Assembly (NCBI GenBank): GCA_002844335.1
Contig: CP019155.1
Coordinates: 372,001 to 436,000, forward strand
Reading direction: 5' to 3'
Source of the DNA: Haloarcula taiwanensis
GTDB taxonomy: Archaea > Halobacteriota > Halobacteria > Halobacteriales > Haloarculaceae
Length of the DNA stretch: 64,000 nucleotides
The notes under the pieces were generated by a model that did not search any database, had not been told where the DNA came from, and saw nothing but the letters and a program-made list of their open reading frames with translations. Of the stretch, positions 35,464 through 44,098 are shown piece after piece (position 1 is the first letter of the stretch; every line of letters starts with the position of its first letter). The position numbers were made by a program, and so were the translations under genes.

Positions 35464-36393
35464 ATGTCGACGAATGAGATCCGCAATTGTCGGGTGTTAG
35501 TTACCGGAGGGGGTGGATTCATTGGGAGCCATCTTACGTCAGCGCTAGCGGAGGAGAACGATGTGCGGGTCCTCGATGACTTTTCAACGGGACGGCGTGC
35601 CAATCTCCCAGCCGATGTAACCGTCGTTGAGGGTGATATACGAAAAAAGGGAACGCTTGACGAGGCGATGAATGACGTTGACGTAGTTTTTCATGAGGCC
35701 GCAATGGTTAGTGTTCCACAGTCGGTTGAGCAGCCGGTCGCCTGTCACGAACTTAATGGGTCGGCAACTGTCTCCGTGTTCGACTGCGCTCGACGACAGG
35801 ATGCGCGGGTCGTACTCGCCTCCAGTGCCGCCGTATACGGTACCCCCGATACGGTCCCAATTACGGAAGCGGAACCGGCTGATCCACGCACTCCGTACGG
35901 AATCGAGAAGCATCTCGGCGAGCAGTATGCGCGGTTTTATACAGAGCAGTACGGTCTGCCGACAGTCCCGCTACGGTACTTTAACGTCTATGGGCCGCGT
36001 GGACTGGACGGGGAATACGCTGGTGTCATCGGCACGTTCATCCGTCAGGCGCAGGCCGGTAACCCGCTCACAGTCGAAGGTGACGGAAAGCAGACGCGTG
36101 ATTTCGTTCACGTCGATGATGTCGTCCGGGCCAACCTGCTCGCAGCCACGACAGATGCGACCGGCAGGCCGTTCAACATCGGAACTGGGCGAAGCATTAG
36201 TATCAACGAACTCGCCGAAACCGTCCGGGACGTCGTTGGAACGGATGTGGCAATTGAACACGTCTCCGAGCGGGTGGGTGATATCAGAGAGAGCGAAGCG
36301 GACCTCAGTGACGCACGCACACTGCTCGGATATGAACCGACCGTATCTCTCCGAGAAGGGCTTGAGTCAACGCTCAACGCTGAAGGCGAATAG
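35464..36393 (+). CDS. NAD-dependent nucleotide-sugar epimerase/dehydratase (GalE-like SDR)
   Basis: The 309-aa extended short-chain dehydrogenase begins MSTNEIRNCRVLVTGGGGFIGSHL, with the NAD-binding GGxGFIG loop. The catalytic set is SSAAVYG (Ser) and TPYGIEK (Tyr-x3-Lys). RYFNVYGPRG, TRDFVHVDDV and PFNIGTGRSISINEL are typical of UDP-sugar 4-epimerases. I take the ATG at 35464 over one eight codons earlier because the Rossmann strand follows immediately and a TATA-like box fits. It supplies a UDP-hexose or hexuronate for the glycan cluster and is its last gene on this side. The exact substrate is not determined. Confidence 0.88.
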   Translation: MSTNEIRNCRVLVTGGGGFIGSHLTSALAEENDVRVLDDFSTGRRANLPADVTVVEGDIRKKGTLDEAMNDVDVVFHEAAMVSVPQSVEQPVACHELNGSATVSVFDCARRQDARVVLASSAAVYGTPDTVPITEAEPADPRTPYGIEKHLGEQYARFYTEQYGLPTVPLRYFNVYGPRGLDGEYAGVIGTFIRQAQAGNPLTVEGDGKQTRDFVHVDDVVRANLLAATTDATGRPFNIGTGRSISINELAETVRDVVGTDVAIEHVSERVGDIRESEADLSDARTLLGYEPTVSLREGLESTLNAEGE

Positions 36394-36781
36394 GCACCTC
36401 CTGTTGCTGCTAACGGATATTGCAAATGCGGGGCAATAGTCTCATTCAGGCCATTTTTTGCTCCCGATAGTAGCGAAATGGCTTTTTGCGTCACGAAGTC
36501 ATCACTTGTACACACAGCGATGATATAACCAAGGCATACTGATATAAAATAGCGTCTAACACTGACCTGACCAACTCATTCGAAAACGAGAACAGCCGTG
36601 CTGTTGCCTGTCTACATTTTCACTCAGTACTGGCAGACACGGCAGTGCGGTACGCTGTGGAGCCATCTAACGGGTCACGCACAGTGCCTGCACTGCCTCC
36701 AGACTAGAAGCGGCTTCTGGCAGCACCACTGAGCACCGTTTCTGCGGGGGATTTTTTACCGATTCGGACGGAATCAGTCGT
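36394..36781. other. intergenic region after the glycan cluster
   Basis: No gene seen. A TTTTTTGCTC tract about 65 nt after the epimerase stop could terminate it. A TTTTTTACC element around 36750-36757 lies about 28 nt before the glycerate kinase ATG and is its probable TATA box, giving a leaderless transcript. Confidence 0.4.
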
Positions 36782-38116
36782 ATGATTCATAACCGGAGCA
36801 CACTGGCTGCCAGCGCTGCACACGAGGTGGCACTCGACTGTCTCGAAGCTGCTGTGGACGCGGCTGCACCCACGGCCGCCACCAAATCGGCTGTCAGCCG
36901 CGACGGCGAGACGCTGACAATCGCCGGAACGACCTACGAACTTGCCGAGTATACCGATGTTATCGTTATCGGCGGTGGGAAAGCCGTCGGCGGCGTGACA
37001 CGGGCACTTGAGTCTATGCTCGGCGACAGCCTCAGCGGCGGCCACATCCTCTCCAAGCAGGCCGTCGACACTCAAACCGTCCAGAGTTCGATGGGAGACC
37101 ACCCGTTACCGTCGGACAAGAACGTCGCGGCGACGACTGAGATACTAGAGACAGTCGATGAAGCCGACACGGACACGCTCATCTTATTTGTCCTGACTGG
37201 TGGAGCCAGCGCGCTGCTATCGGCTCCGGCCGGGGACCTGACACTGAACGACCTCCAGACAACGACCGATAGACTCCTCAGTGGTGGCGTTCCGATTACG
37301 GAGATTAATGCGGTCCGGAAGCACCTCTCAGACCTGAAGGGTGGACAGATAGCACGGCGCGCGGCTCCCGCTACTGTTGCCGGGGTACTAGTCAGCGATG
37401 TCGTCGGAAACGACCTCTCGACCATCGGTAGCGGTCCGTCAGTCCCGGACGAAACCACGTATGGAGATGCGATCGATGTGTTCGAACGATACGGCCTCGC
37501 GCCGCCGCCAGCCGTTCACGACCATCTTGAAGCCGGGCAAGATGGCCGACGACCGGAGACACCGTTCCCCGACGATTCGGTCTTCGACCGTGTTACGAAC
37601 CATCTCATCGCGGACAACGCAACTGCACTTGACGCCGCCGCTGCTGTCGCACGGGAGGCCAGCTACGAACCATTGGTCCTCACGTCTCGGCTGCGCGGCG
37701 AGGCCTGTGAGGTAGCGAAGCCGCTCGTCGCTATCGCCGAAGAAGCGACAGCGACTGGCACACCGGTCGAACCGCCAGCAGTCCTCCTTGCCGGTGGTGA
37801 GACGACTGTCACGGTCAGGGGAGATGGCGGACAGGGCGGCCCCAATCAGGAATTCGTCCTTTCGGGGGCACTGGCCCACGACGGCGACGCAGTCATCGCT
37901 GCCGTCGACACTGATGGCGAAGACGGAAGTTCAGACGTGGCCGGAGCTATCGCTGATACGAGCATCATCGAGGACCGCGAACGAGCCCGCGACGCGCTGC
38001 TCGCAAATGATGCCGGCTCGCACCTCTCAGAACTCGAGGCGACAGTTGAAACCGGACCGACCGGGACGAACGTCAACGACGTGATTGTGCTCGTTGTTCC
38101 AGAGGCAACCGAGTAA
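36782..38116 (+). CDS. glycerate 2-kinase (GckA/MOFRL family)
   Basis: The 444-aa cytoplasmic enzyme phosphorylates D-glycerate to 2-phosphoglycerate with ATP. The N-terminal DUF4147 domain has VIVIGGGKAVGGVTRALES, GDHPLPSDKNV, LTGGASALLSAP and INAVRKHLSDLKGGQIAR; the C-terminal MOFRL domain has LLAGGETTVTVRGDGGQGGPNQEF and AVDTDGEDGSSDVAGAI. The length matches the family. It is separated by 126 bp from a LarA-like racemase gene on the same strand. In haloarchaea glycerate kinase belongs to the semi-phosphorylative or glycerate routes; here it joins a block that handles three-carbon hydroxy acids. Confidence 0.9.
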   Translation: MIHNRSTLAASAAHEVALDCLEAAVDAAAPTAATKSAVSRDGETLTIAGTTYELAEYTDVIVIGGGKAVGGVTRALESMLGDSLSGGHILSKQAVDTQTVQSSMGDHPLPSDKNVAATTEILETVDEADTDTLILFVLTGGASALLSAPAGDLTLNDLQTTTDRLLSGGVPITEINAVRKHLSDLKGGQIARRAAPATVAGVLVSDVVGNDLSTIGSGPSVPDETTYGDAIDVFERYGLAPPPAVHDHLEAGQDGRRPETPFPDDSVFDRVTNHLIADNATALDAAAAVAREASYEPLVLTSRLRGEACEVAKPLVAIAEEATATGTPVEPPAVLLAGGETTVTVRGDGGQGGPNQEFVLSGALAHDGDAVIAAVDTDGEDGSSDVAGAIADTSIIEDRERARDALLANDAGSHLSELEATVETGPTGTNVNDVIVLVVPEATE

Positions 38117-38242
38117 CGGCGGCACAGGTACGCGGTGGCTACTCTTAGGTGGTACTACCGGACCGTTGTATCACGGAGGATGTGGCAGCCACCGTTCGAT
38201 CCGTGGGTCACGTTTATCAGCAGACGGGCTGATATGCCGTGC

Positions 38243-39592
38243 ATGAACGCACCTGATCAACAGGTCGCGGCGGACGCCCTCTCCGTCCCGGAAGAGACGA
38301 TCGTCGATGCCTGTGGCGACCCGCCGCTCCCCGAACTCGGCGTCATCGAACAGAACTGGGAGACAGACCCGATAGCGCCGGACGACGTCGCAGTACACGC
38401 AGCGCGGGCAGTCGAGTCACTATCTTTTGCCGAGGTACCTGCAGGCGGCGAGGTCGCGCTTGGCGTCGGTAGTCGCGGTATCGCGAACCTTCCCACTATC
38501 GTCGCCGGCGTCGTTGAAGCAGTGTCTGATGCCGGCTACAAGCCATTCGTCTTCCCAGCCATGGGGAGTCACGGTGGCGCGACCGGCGAGGGCCAGCGAA
38601 CGATGCTGAACGAGCTGGGCGTGACAGAGTCGGCAATAGGCTGTGAAATCCGGTCGACGATGGATGTTGTCGAGGTCGGACGGACACCAGACCGGGATGT
38701 GCCTGTCGTCGCCGACGATACCGCTGTGGCGGCTGATGCAATCATCCCCATCAACCGCGTCAAGCCGCACACGGATTTCGACGGTCCCGTCGAAAGCGGG
38801 CTCTCGAAGATGCTGGTCATCGGGATGGGCAAGCAACGCGGCGCACAGATTGCTCACAAGTGGGCTGTCGACTGGTCGTTCCGGCGGATGATTCCAGAGA
38901 TTACCGGCCAGTTACTCGACGAGTTGCCCATTGTCGGCGGCGTCGCAATCGTTGAGGACCAGCACGACGAGACGACGCTGATAGAGGGTGTGCCGCCGAG
39001 TGGGTTCCTCGACCGCGAGGCGGAGCTGTTAGAGACTGCCTACGAACTGATGCCGACACTCCCGTTCGGGGACCTCGACCTCGTGATATTCGACCGCCAG
39101 GGGAAAGAAATCAGCGGTCAGGGACTGGACACGAACGTTATCGGTCGCCGACCGTTTTCGATAAACGAACCGGCTCCGGAGACGCCAGACATCAAGCGCA
39201 TCTTCACACGCGGGCTGACCGAAAAGACACACGGGAACGCGATGGGTGTCGGTTCCGCGGATGTCGTTCACGAAGATGTCGTCGCAGAACTCGACGCGCA
39301 AACGTCGCTTATCAACGCACTCACTGCAAGCACTATTCGTGGAGTGAAGCTGCCGCCAGTGGTCGAAACCGACCGCGCCGGCATCGTCGCTGCGCTGTCG
39401 ACGATAGGCGTCGTCGACACCGAAACCGTTCGTGTCCTCCGTGCAGCTGATACGATGCACCTTCACCGGCTCTACGCCTCGCCAGCGCTGGTCGAGGCCG
39501 CACGCGACCGTGCTGACCTCCGTGTCATCGAAGAGCCGTCACCGATTGAGTTTGATACCGGACAGCTCGTCGCGCCGCCGCTCCGCGAGTAG
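38243..39592 (+). CDS. LarA-like nickel-dependent hydroxy-acid racemase family protein (DUF2088)
   Basis: The 449-aa protein matches lactate racemase LarA and its homologues, which use a nickel-pincer nucleotide to racemise or epimerise 2-hydroxy acids. Landmarks are VALGVGSRGIANL, MGSHGGATGEGQ (107-118), INRVKPHTDFDGPVESGLSKML (with KPHTDF at 174-179, the expected catalytic His region) and MGKQRGAQ. I place the start at 38243 because TTTATCA about 26 nt upstream fits a leaderless promoter; the frame is open to 38135. No LarB/C/E cofactor genes are in the window. With the LUD genes downstream, a role in lactate-type acid use is inferred; the substrate is open. Confidence 0.85.
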   Translation: MNAPDQQVAADALSVPEETIVDACGDPPLPELGVIEQNWETDPIAPDDVAVHAARAVESLSFAEVPAGGEVALGVGSRGIANLPTIVAGVVEAVSDAGYKPFVFPAMGSHGGATGEGQRTMLNELGVTESAIGCEIRSTMDVVEVGRTPDRDVPVVADDTAVAADAIIPINRVKPHTDFDGPVESGLSKMLVIGMGKQRGAQIAHKWAVDWSFRRMIPEITGQLLDELPIVGGVAIVEDQHDETTLIEGVPPSGFLDREAELLETAYELMPTLPFGDLDLVIFDRQGKEISGQGLDTNVIGRRPFSINEPAPETPDIKRIFTRGLTEKTHGNAMGVGSADVVHEDVVAELDAQTSLINALTASTIRGVKLPPVVETDRAGIVAALSTIGVVDTETVRVLRAADTMHLHRLYASPALVEAARDRADLRVIEEPSPIEFDTGQLVAPPLRE

Positions 39593-39801
39593 CTGCCGGT
39601 AGCAGACCTGTACACGTGTATTGCAGAGCGTAGGCGGGGTGGGCTATGTTTTATCGCGGCGACACTTACACGATATCTCAGACCGTGAAGGCCAAGCGAC
39701 ACACGGGCCTGCCTCACGGAAGGCTATAAAAACGGGGTAAATAACGGGCGTACACGCGTTAGGTGATTGTGCTGGCTCGCGCACGCAAACCGTAAAAAAG
39801 G

Positions 39802-41982
39802 TTACGTCGCCAAGAGCTCAATAGGGTGGCTCGGCTGCCGCTCAAGCAGAGCGTCGATCTGCTCCAGACACGAGGTTCCGCTGGCGACAACGGGCCGGTC
39901 CTGTACGCCGTCGTCTCGTAGTTGTGTCCGGAGTCTGTCTCCGACATCCATGCTCAGTTCGTAGTAGTCGGACTTATACCCGAAGCTCCCGGCCATGCCA
40001 CAACACTCCACATCAGATGTGACGACATCGTACCCACACTCCTCGAGCACAGCGACGGTATGAGCTTCGAGCCCGAGTGTCCGCTGCTGGCAGTGGCTGT
40101 GGTACGCGATTTCGGCCCCCTCTACGGTAGAGAGTGAATCGACGGCCGCCCCGTTGTCGAGCAGGCCGAACACGTACTCGAACACCTCGTAGCTGTTCGC
40201 CGCGATGTCAGCGAACGCCGACTCGTCGATGAGGCGTTCGTACTCCCGTGTGAACATCGCATGGTCACTCGGCTCAATAACGACCACGTCGCGGCCGTCT
40301 TGGATGTGGGGGGCCAGAGCCTCTGTGACCCGTTCGGCGTGGTCTGTCGCCGTCGCAACCATCCCCTGAGAAAACGGCGCGCGGCCGCTAGACGGAGCCG
40401 GTGGAACCACCACATCGACGCCAAGCGATTCGAGGACCTTTACCGCGGCTTTCCCGCGCTCGACCTGGACGTGGTTCGTGTACAGGTCCGGGTACAGCAC
40501 TGCCCGGCGCTCGGGATCATCGACCTGTGAGTCACGAGCAGCGGCCCAGTCGACGAGCGTCTCCCGTTCGAACGTTGGCAGGTCCCGCCGCGGGTCGATA
40601 CCCAGGACTCGTGACATCGTCTGTCGGGCGAGTGTCGTATCGGCCAGCCAGTTCGACACCGGCGCGGTGGCGCTGCCGAGTTTCGCCACGGTCTCAAAGT
40701 TTCCGAAGAAGCGTTTCTGCAAGGGGGCACCGTCGTCCTCCTCGTCGGGGGTGAGGCCGTCGACGAGCCACTCACCGGGGGTGTCCTTGTCGCGGTTGAT
40801 CCGATCCCGGACCACGGTGTTGATCCACGGAATGTCGATGCCAACCGGGCAGGCGTTTACGCAGCGCGTACACCCGGTACAGAGGTCGTTGAACTCCTCG
40901 GCCACGTCCAGCCCTTCGATGCCGGCTTCCCAGCCCGTCGCAATACCGCCCGAATACGTCTCCCCGCCGAAGGCGTGGCCGCCAACGCTCTGGAAGTTTG
41001 CACAGGAGTTCGAACAGGCGGAACACCGGATACAGTACAGCGTCTCCCGGAGCTGTTCGTCGTCTCGCATCTCAAGTCGGCCGTTGTCGATAAGTACGAG
41101 GTGGAAGTCGCGTTCGGAGTCGAATTCCGACAGCGGCGTTTCGTCGTCCGTGAAATCGACGACCGGCGTGTCAACTGGCGGGGTCAGCAAGGAGACGTAC
41201 GACGTGATGTCCTGACCGGTGCCCGACCGACCGATGAGTTCGATGAACGGGTGGAGGTCCGCAACTGTCGGAATCACCTTCTCGACGCCAGCGACAGCGA
41301 CGTGCGTGTCGGTCGCAGCCACCGTCTTGCGAGCGTTCCCTTCACTGGTGACCAGCGCCATCGTCCCGGTGTCGGCTGCGATGAAGTTCGCACCGGTGAT
41401 ACCGACTTCCGCGTCGGTAATCTGCTCGCCGAGTTTCTCGCGAGCGAAATGGGTCAGTTCCTCGGCCGTCTCCAGTGGTTCGTCGGGGTCGAACCGCTCG
41501 TTGAACAGCGTAGCGATGCTCTCCCGTGACTTGTGAATCGCGGGAGCGACGATGTGTGACGGGGCTTCGTCGGCGACCTGCAACACCCACTCGCCGAGGT
41601 CCGTCTCGACCACGTCCACGCCATCCGCTTCGAGCGCTTCGTTGACCTCGATCTCCTCGCTGGTCATCGACTTGCTCTTGACGACCCGGTCAGCCGCTCG
41701 CTCGTCGGCTACCTCGCGGATGTACTCGTTCGCGTCAGCAGCGTCGTCGGCGATGTACACTGTCCCGCCGTTCGCTTCGACGGTCTCCGTGAGCTGGTCG
41801 AGAAGCTCCGGTAGCTCCGCGATTGCGTCCTCCTTGATACTGCGGGCTGCTCGCTTGAGGTCCTCGTAGTCCTCCAGGTCCCCGACAGAGTCATAGCGCC
41901 CCGCGTTGAACCCCTGCGTGTTCTCCGCGATTGCTGCCCCTTCGGTCCGCATCAGTTCGCGGATTTCGTCGGCAGTCGCCAT
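39802..41982 (-). CDS. LutB-type iron-sulfur protein fused to a CCG-domain (LutA-like) subunit
   Basis: The 726-aa protein joins three parts. Residues about 60-300 are a LUD domain (GITGANFIAADTGTMALVTSEGNAR). Residues 317-378 hold two 4Fe-4S clusters, CxxCxxCxxxC at 317-327 and the CTGCTRCVNACP motif at 368-379. The C-terminal half ends in a heterodisulfide-reductase-like cysteine domain with HCQQR (Cys631), CCG at 660-662 and Cys705. In bacteria these are separate LutA and LutB, which with LutC oxidise L-lactate to pyruvate. It is translated 2 bp after LutC on the same strand. The fusion and the neighbouring LarA-like racemase support hydroxy-acid oxidation. Confidence 0.9.
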   Translation of the reverse strand: MATADEIRELMRTEGAAIAENTQGFNAGRYDSVGDLEDYEDLKRAARSIKEDAIAELPELLDQLTETVEANGGTVYIADDAADANEYIREVADERAADRVVKSKSMTSEEIEVNEALEADGVDVVETDLGEWVLQVADEAPSHIVAPAIHKSRESIATLFNERFDPDEPLETAEELTHFAREKLGEQITDAEVGITGANFIAADTGTMALVTSEGNARKTVAATDTHVAVAGVEKVIPTVADLHPFIELIGRSGTGQDITSYVSLLTPPVDTPVVDFTDDETPLSEFDSERDFHLVLIDNGRLEMRDDEQLRETLYCIRCSACSNSCANFQSVGGHAFGGETYSGGIATGWEAGIEGLDVAEEFNDLCTGCTRCVNACPVGIDIPWINTVVRDRINRDKDTPGEWLVDGLTPDEEDDGAPLQKRFFGNFETVAKLGSATAPVSNWLADTTLARQTMSRVLGIDPRRDLPTFERETLVDWAAARDSQVDDPERRAVLYPDLYTNHVQVERGKAAVKVLESLGVDVVVPPAPSSGRAPFSQGMVATATDHAERVTEALAPHIQDGRDVVVIEPSDHAMFTREYERLIDESAFADIAANSYEVFEYVFGLLDNGAAVDSLSTVEGAEIAYHSHCQQRTLGLEAHTVAVLEECGYDVVTSDVECCGMAGSFGYKSDYYELSMDVGDRLRTQLRDDGVQDRPVVASGTSCLEQIDALLERQPSHPIELLAT

Positions 41983-41984
41983 TG

Positions 41985-42506
41985 TCAGGCCGCCTCCTCG
42001 ACGATGATGACGTGGACCTCCTTAGGCCCATGTGCGCCTTTGACGAGCGCGCCCATATCGGCTGTCGCGCTCGGTCCTGTTGCGATGATCGCGCTCCCGT
42101 TCGTTTCGGTAAACCGCTCGTCCAGTTCTGCCACAGCTGCGTCCATATCTGGCTGGATGTCTTCCTCGTGAAGAATAGCCACATGGCGCTCAACGAACAG
42201 GCTCACGAGTTCACTGGCCTGTTCGGTCATCGTGAGGACGAGTGAGCCGTAGTCGCCGACACCGAGTTCGGCACCGGTTACGCCGGTGGTCGCCTCGCGA
42301 AGCCCGACCGGCGTCGGATCGACTGTTACCGGCGTCTCTGCGAGAGAAAACGCCTCGTCCCCGACCGTCTCGTCAAGCCCGATCCCGACTGCCGGCTCCG
42401 TGACTGCCTCCGTGACAGCGGCTTCAAGTTCAGACTCGGGTGTGCTGGAAACTGACACGCCCAGTGCTTCGAGCGACCCCTCGAACGAAGCGCGTTTGCT
42501 TTCCAT
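41985..42506 (-). CDS. LutC-like LUD domain protein
   Basis: The 173-aa LUD-domain protein is the small partner of the lactate utilisation complex. It has the family core PTPVGLREATTGVTGAELGVGDYGSLVL and the end IIATGPSATADMGALVKGAHGPKEVHVIIVEEA, where GPSxTADIExxLVxGxHGP is diagnostic of LutC. It is the first gene of the two-gene operon, with LutB/A starting 2 bp after its stop. A minus-strand AATTAAAT element about 27 nt upstream suggests a leaderless transcript. Confidence 0.9.
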   Translation of the reverse strand: MESKRASFEGSLEALGVSVSSTPESELEAAVTEAVTEPAVGIGLDETVGDEAFSLAETPVTVDPTPVGLREATTGVTGAELGVGDYGSLVLTMTEQASELVSLFVERHVAILHEEDIQPDMDAAVAELDERFTETNGSAIIATGPSATADMGALVKGAHGPKEVHVIIVEEAA

Positions 42507-42867
42507 CTATACGCGAACCGAAAACCTACATCATCATTTAATTTTTGTCTGAAAGAGACGACGGCCCAGCAGGCGTGGTCGATCACCGTTCACCTTCCCT
42601 CCCGAACTGGATAGTGTTTTTATATTATATCTGGTATCCTGATTCCATTTACTGCTATTATTTACATTCCTTCCAGATTTTATATCCAAATTCGACACTC
42701 TTAGATAATAATTCGAATATATGGATGTATATCTGCCACTTCCGTCACTAGGCAGTCTATCAATCTCGTCATAGCAGTTGCAACAGTGATCGGTTGTGTT
42801 TGTGTCGAACAACGACCGGGAGGCAAGGGACTTTGTGGGTTCTGTGAGAAACACCGACAACGGATCG
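42507..42867. other. AT-rich divergent intergenic region
   Basis: Promoter region of the lut operon (minus) and the HEAT-repeat gene (plus). Several TTATAT and TTTTATAT elements lie between 42620 and 42690. The plus-strand frame at 42545 (Tyr- and Ile-rich, 68 aa) looks like translated AT-rich DNA, not a gene. Confidence 0.45.
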
Positions 42868-43872
42868 ATGGATAACCCACCCGGCGTACCTCCAGAGACA
42901 AAGGTTGCGACATTACTAGAAGAGGGGAAAGAAGCTGACGCACGAACAGCGCTTGAGGGTCTTTGGAGGGCCGAACCAGCGACCCAGCAGACGTGCTTGC
43001 AGTCACTCAAAGCGGCTGCCGAGGGCCACCCCGAACTGTTCGGCGGCGTCCTGCCGTCGCTCACTGAGTTCTTACAGGGCAGTGAGCGGCCGACACGACT
43101 CACGACAGCGAAGTTGTTCGTCGCAGTCAGTGAGGGCGCGCCGGACAGCGTGGTTCCCGTCGTCCCGACGCTTGCCGAGCGACTTGCGGACGAATCGGAG
43201 TTCTACTACGTCCGTGCACGGTGTGCGGAGGCGCTGGGCTACGTCGCCGTCGACCATCCCGACGCCGTCGTCTCGCCGGAGGTCGTAGCAGACCTGCGTA
43301 TCGGTCTGGAGTTCGACGAACCAGAGGTACGAGAGAAATTGGCGAAGGCCCTGTCCTACATCGCCCTGGGTAGTCCCGACAGACTCCGGTATCAGGTCGA
43401 TTCACTCGCCGAGCATCTCCACGTGGACGACGAACTGGTTCGATATCACCTGAGCACGGCACTCGTCGTCATCGGTACTGAGTGTCCCGAACGGCTTACA
43501 GACGCCAGTGAAGAACTCATATCAGGTCTCGAAGACGAAAGCAGATACGTTCGTGGGCGGGCAGCCGAAGCGCTAGGTTTGCTCGCCGGCACTGCTGATC
43601 TGGCGTCGTTCCCACACGACCGGCTCGACGCACTCACCGACGACCACGAGTTTGTCGCAGAGCGAGCGCAGCTCGCTCTATCCCAGTCCCGTGGGGAAGA
43701 GCTTGACAGTGCATATGACGAAGTAGCCACGAAAGAGACGATTCGCACGCAAACAGCCGACATTGTCTCAGAAATCCGTACGTCGGGAGATGATGGCGAG
43801 TGCCCACATTGCGGACTCTCACTCCCCGATTCCGGCCCCCCGCTCTGCCCAAGCTGTGGCACCCCGCTGTGA
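42868..43872 (+). CDS. HEAT-repeat protein with C-terminal zinc ribbon
   Basis: The protein is 334 aa from the ATG at 42868 (MDNPPGVPPETKVATLLEEG); a GTG at 42796 would add 24 residues. Residues about 20-290 are tandem helical repeats of 35-40 residues, each with a hydrophobic pattern such as VVPTLAERLADESEFYYVRARCAEALGYVAVDHPDAV, typical of HEAT or PBS-lyase-like scaffolds. The C-terminus is a two-CxxC zinc ribbon (CPHCGLSLPDSGPPLCPSCG). Such proteins bind other proteins; no catalytic residues are seen. It is monocistronic between lut and dab genes. The role is unknown. Confidence 0.8.
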   Translation: MDNPPGVPPETKVATLLEEGKEADARTALEGLWRAEPATQQTCLQSLKAAAEGHPELFGGVLPSLTEFLQGSERPTRLTTAKLFVAVSEGAPDSVVPVVPTLAERLADESEFYYVRARCAEALGYVAVDHPDAVVSPEVVADLRIGLEFDEPEVREKLAKALSYIALGSPDRLRYQVDSLAEHLHVDDELVRYHLSTALVVIGTECPERLTDASEELISGLEDESRYVRGRAAEALGLLAGTADLASFPHDRLDALTDDHEFVAERAQLALSQSRGEELDSAYDEVATKETIRTQTADIVSEIRTSGDDGECPHCGLSLPDSGPPLCPSCGTPL

Positions 43873-44098
43873 AGGACGGTCGGATTACTGCAGTTTCCAC
43901 AGAACGGCCCCGCTGTATACGGTCATCTCAGTCGGATATATTACTACTTACTTCAAATCGAATAGCATATAGACGGTCTGTATATAAATTGAGTGTGATT
44001 TTTGAGCCGCTGACCGGACCAGAGAACGCAGCGTGAGAGTAGCGCTTTCGAAGCATCGACGGCCTATGGCGTCCGGAGGCCGCCTATTCGCACCCGGG

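Noticed and set aside
42545-42751. 68-aa Tyr/Ile-rich plus-strand frame.
   Set aside because: It falls in an AT-rich promoter region and has no haloarchaeal composition.
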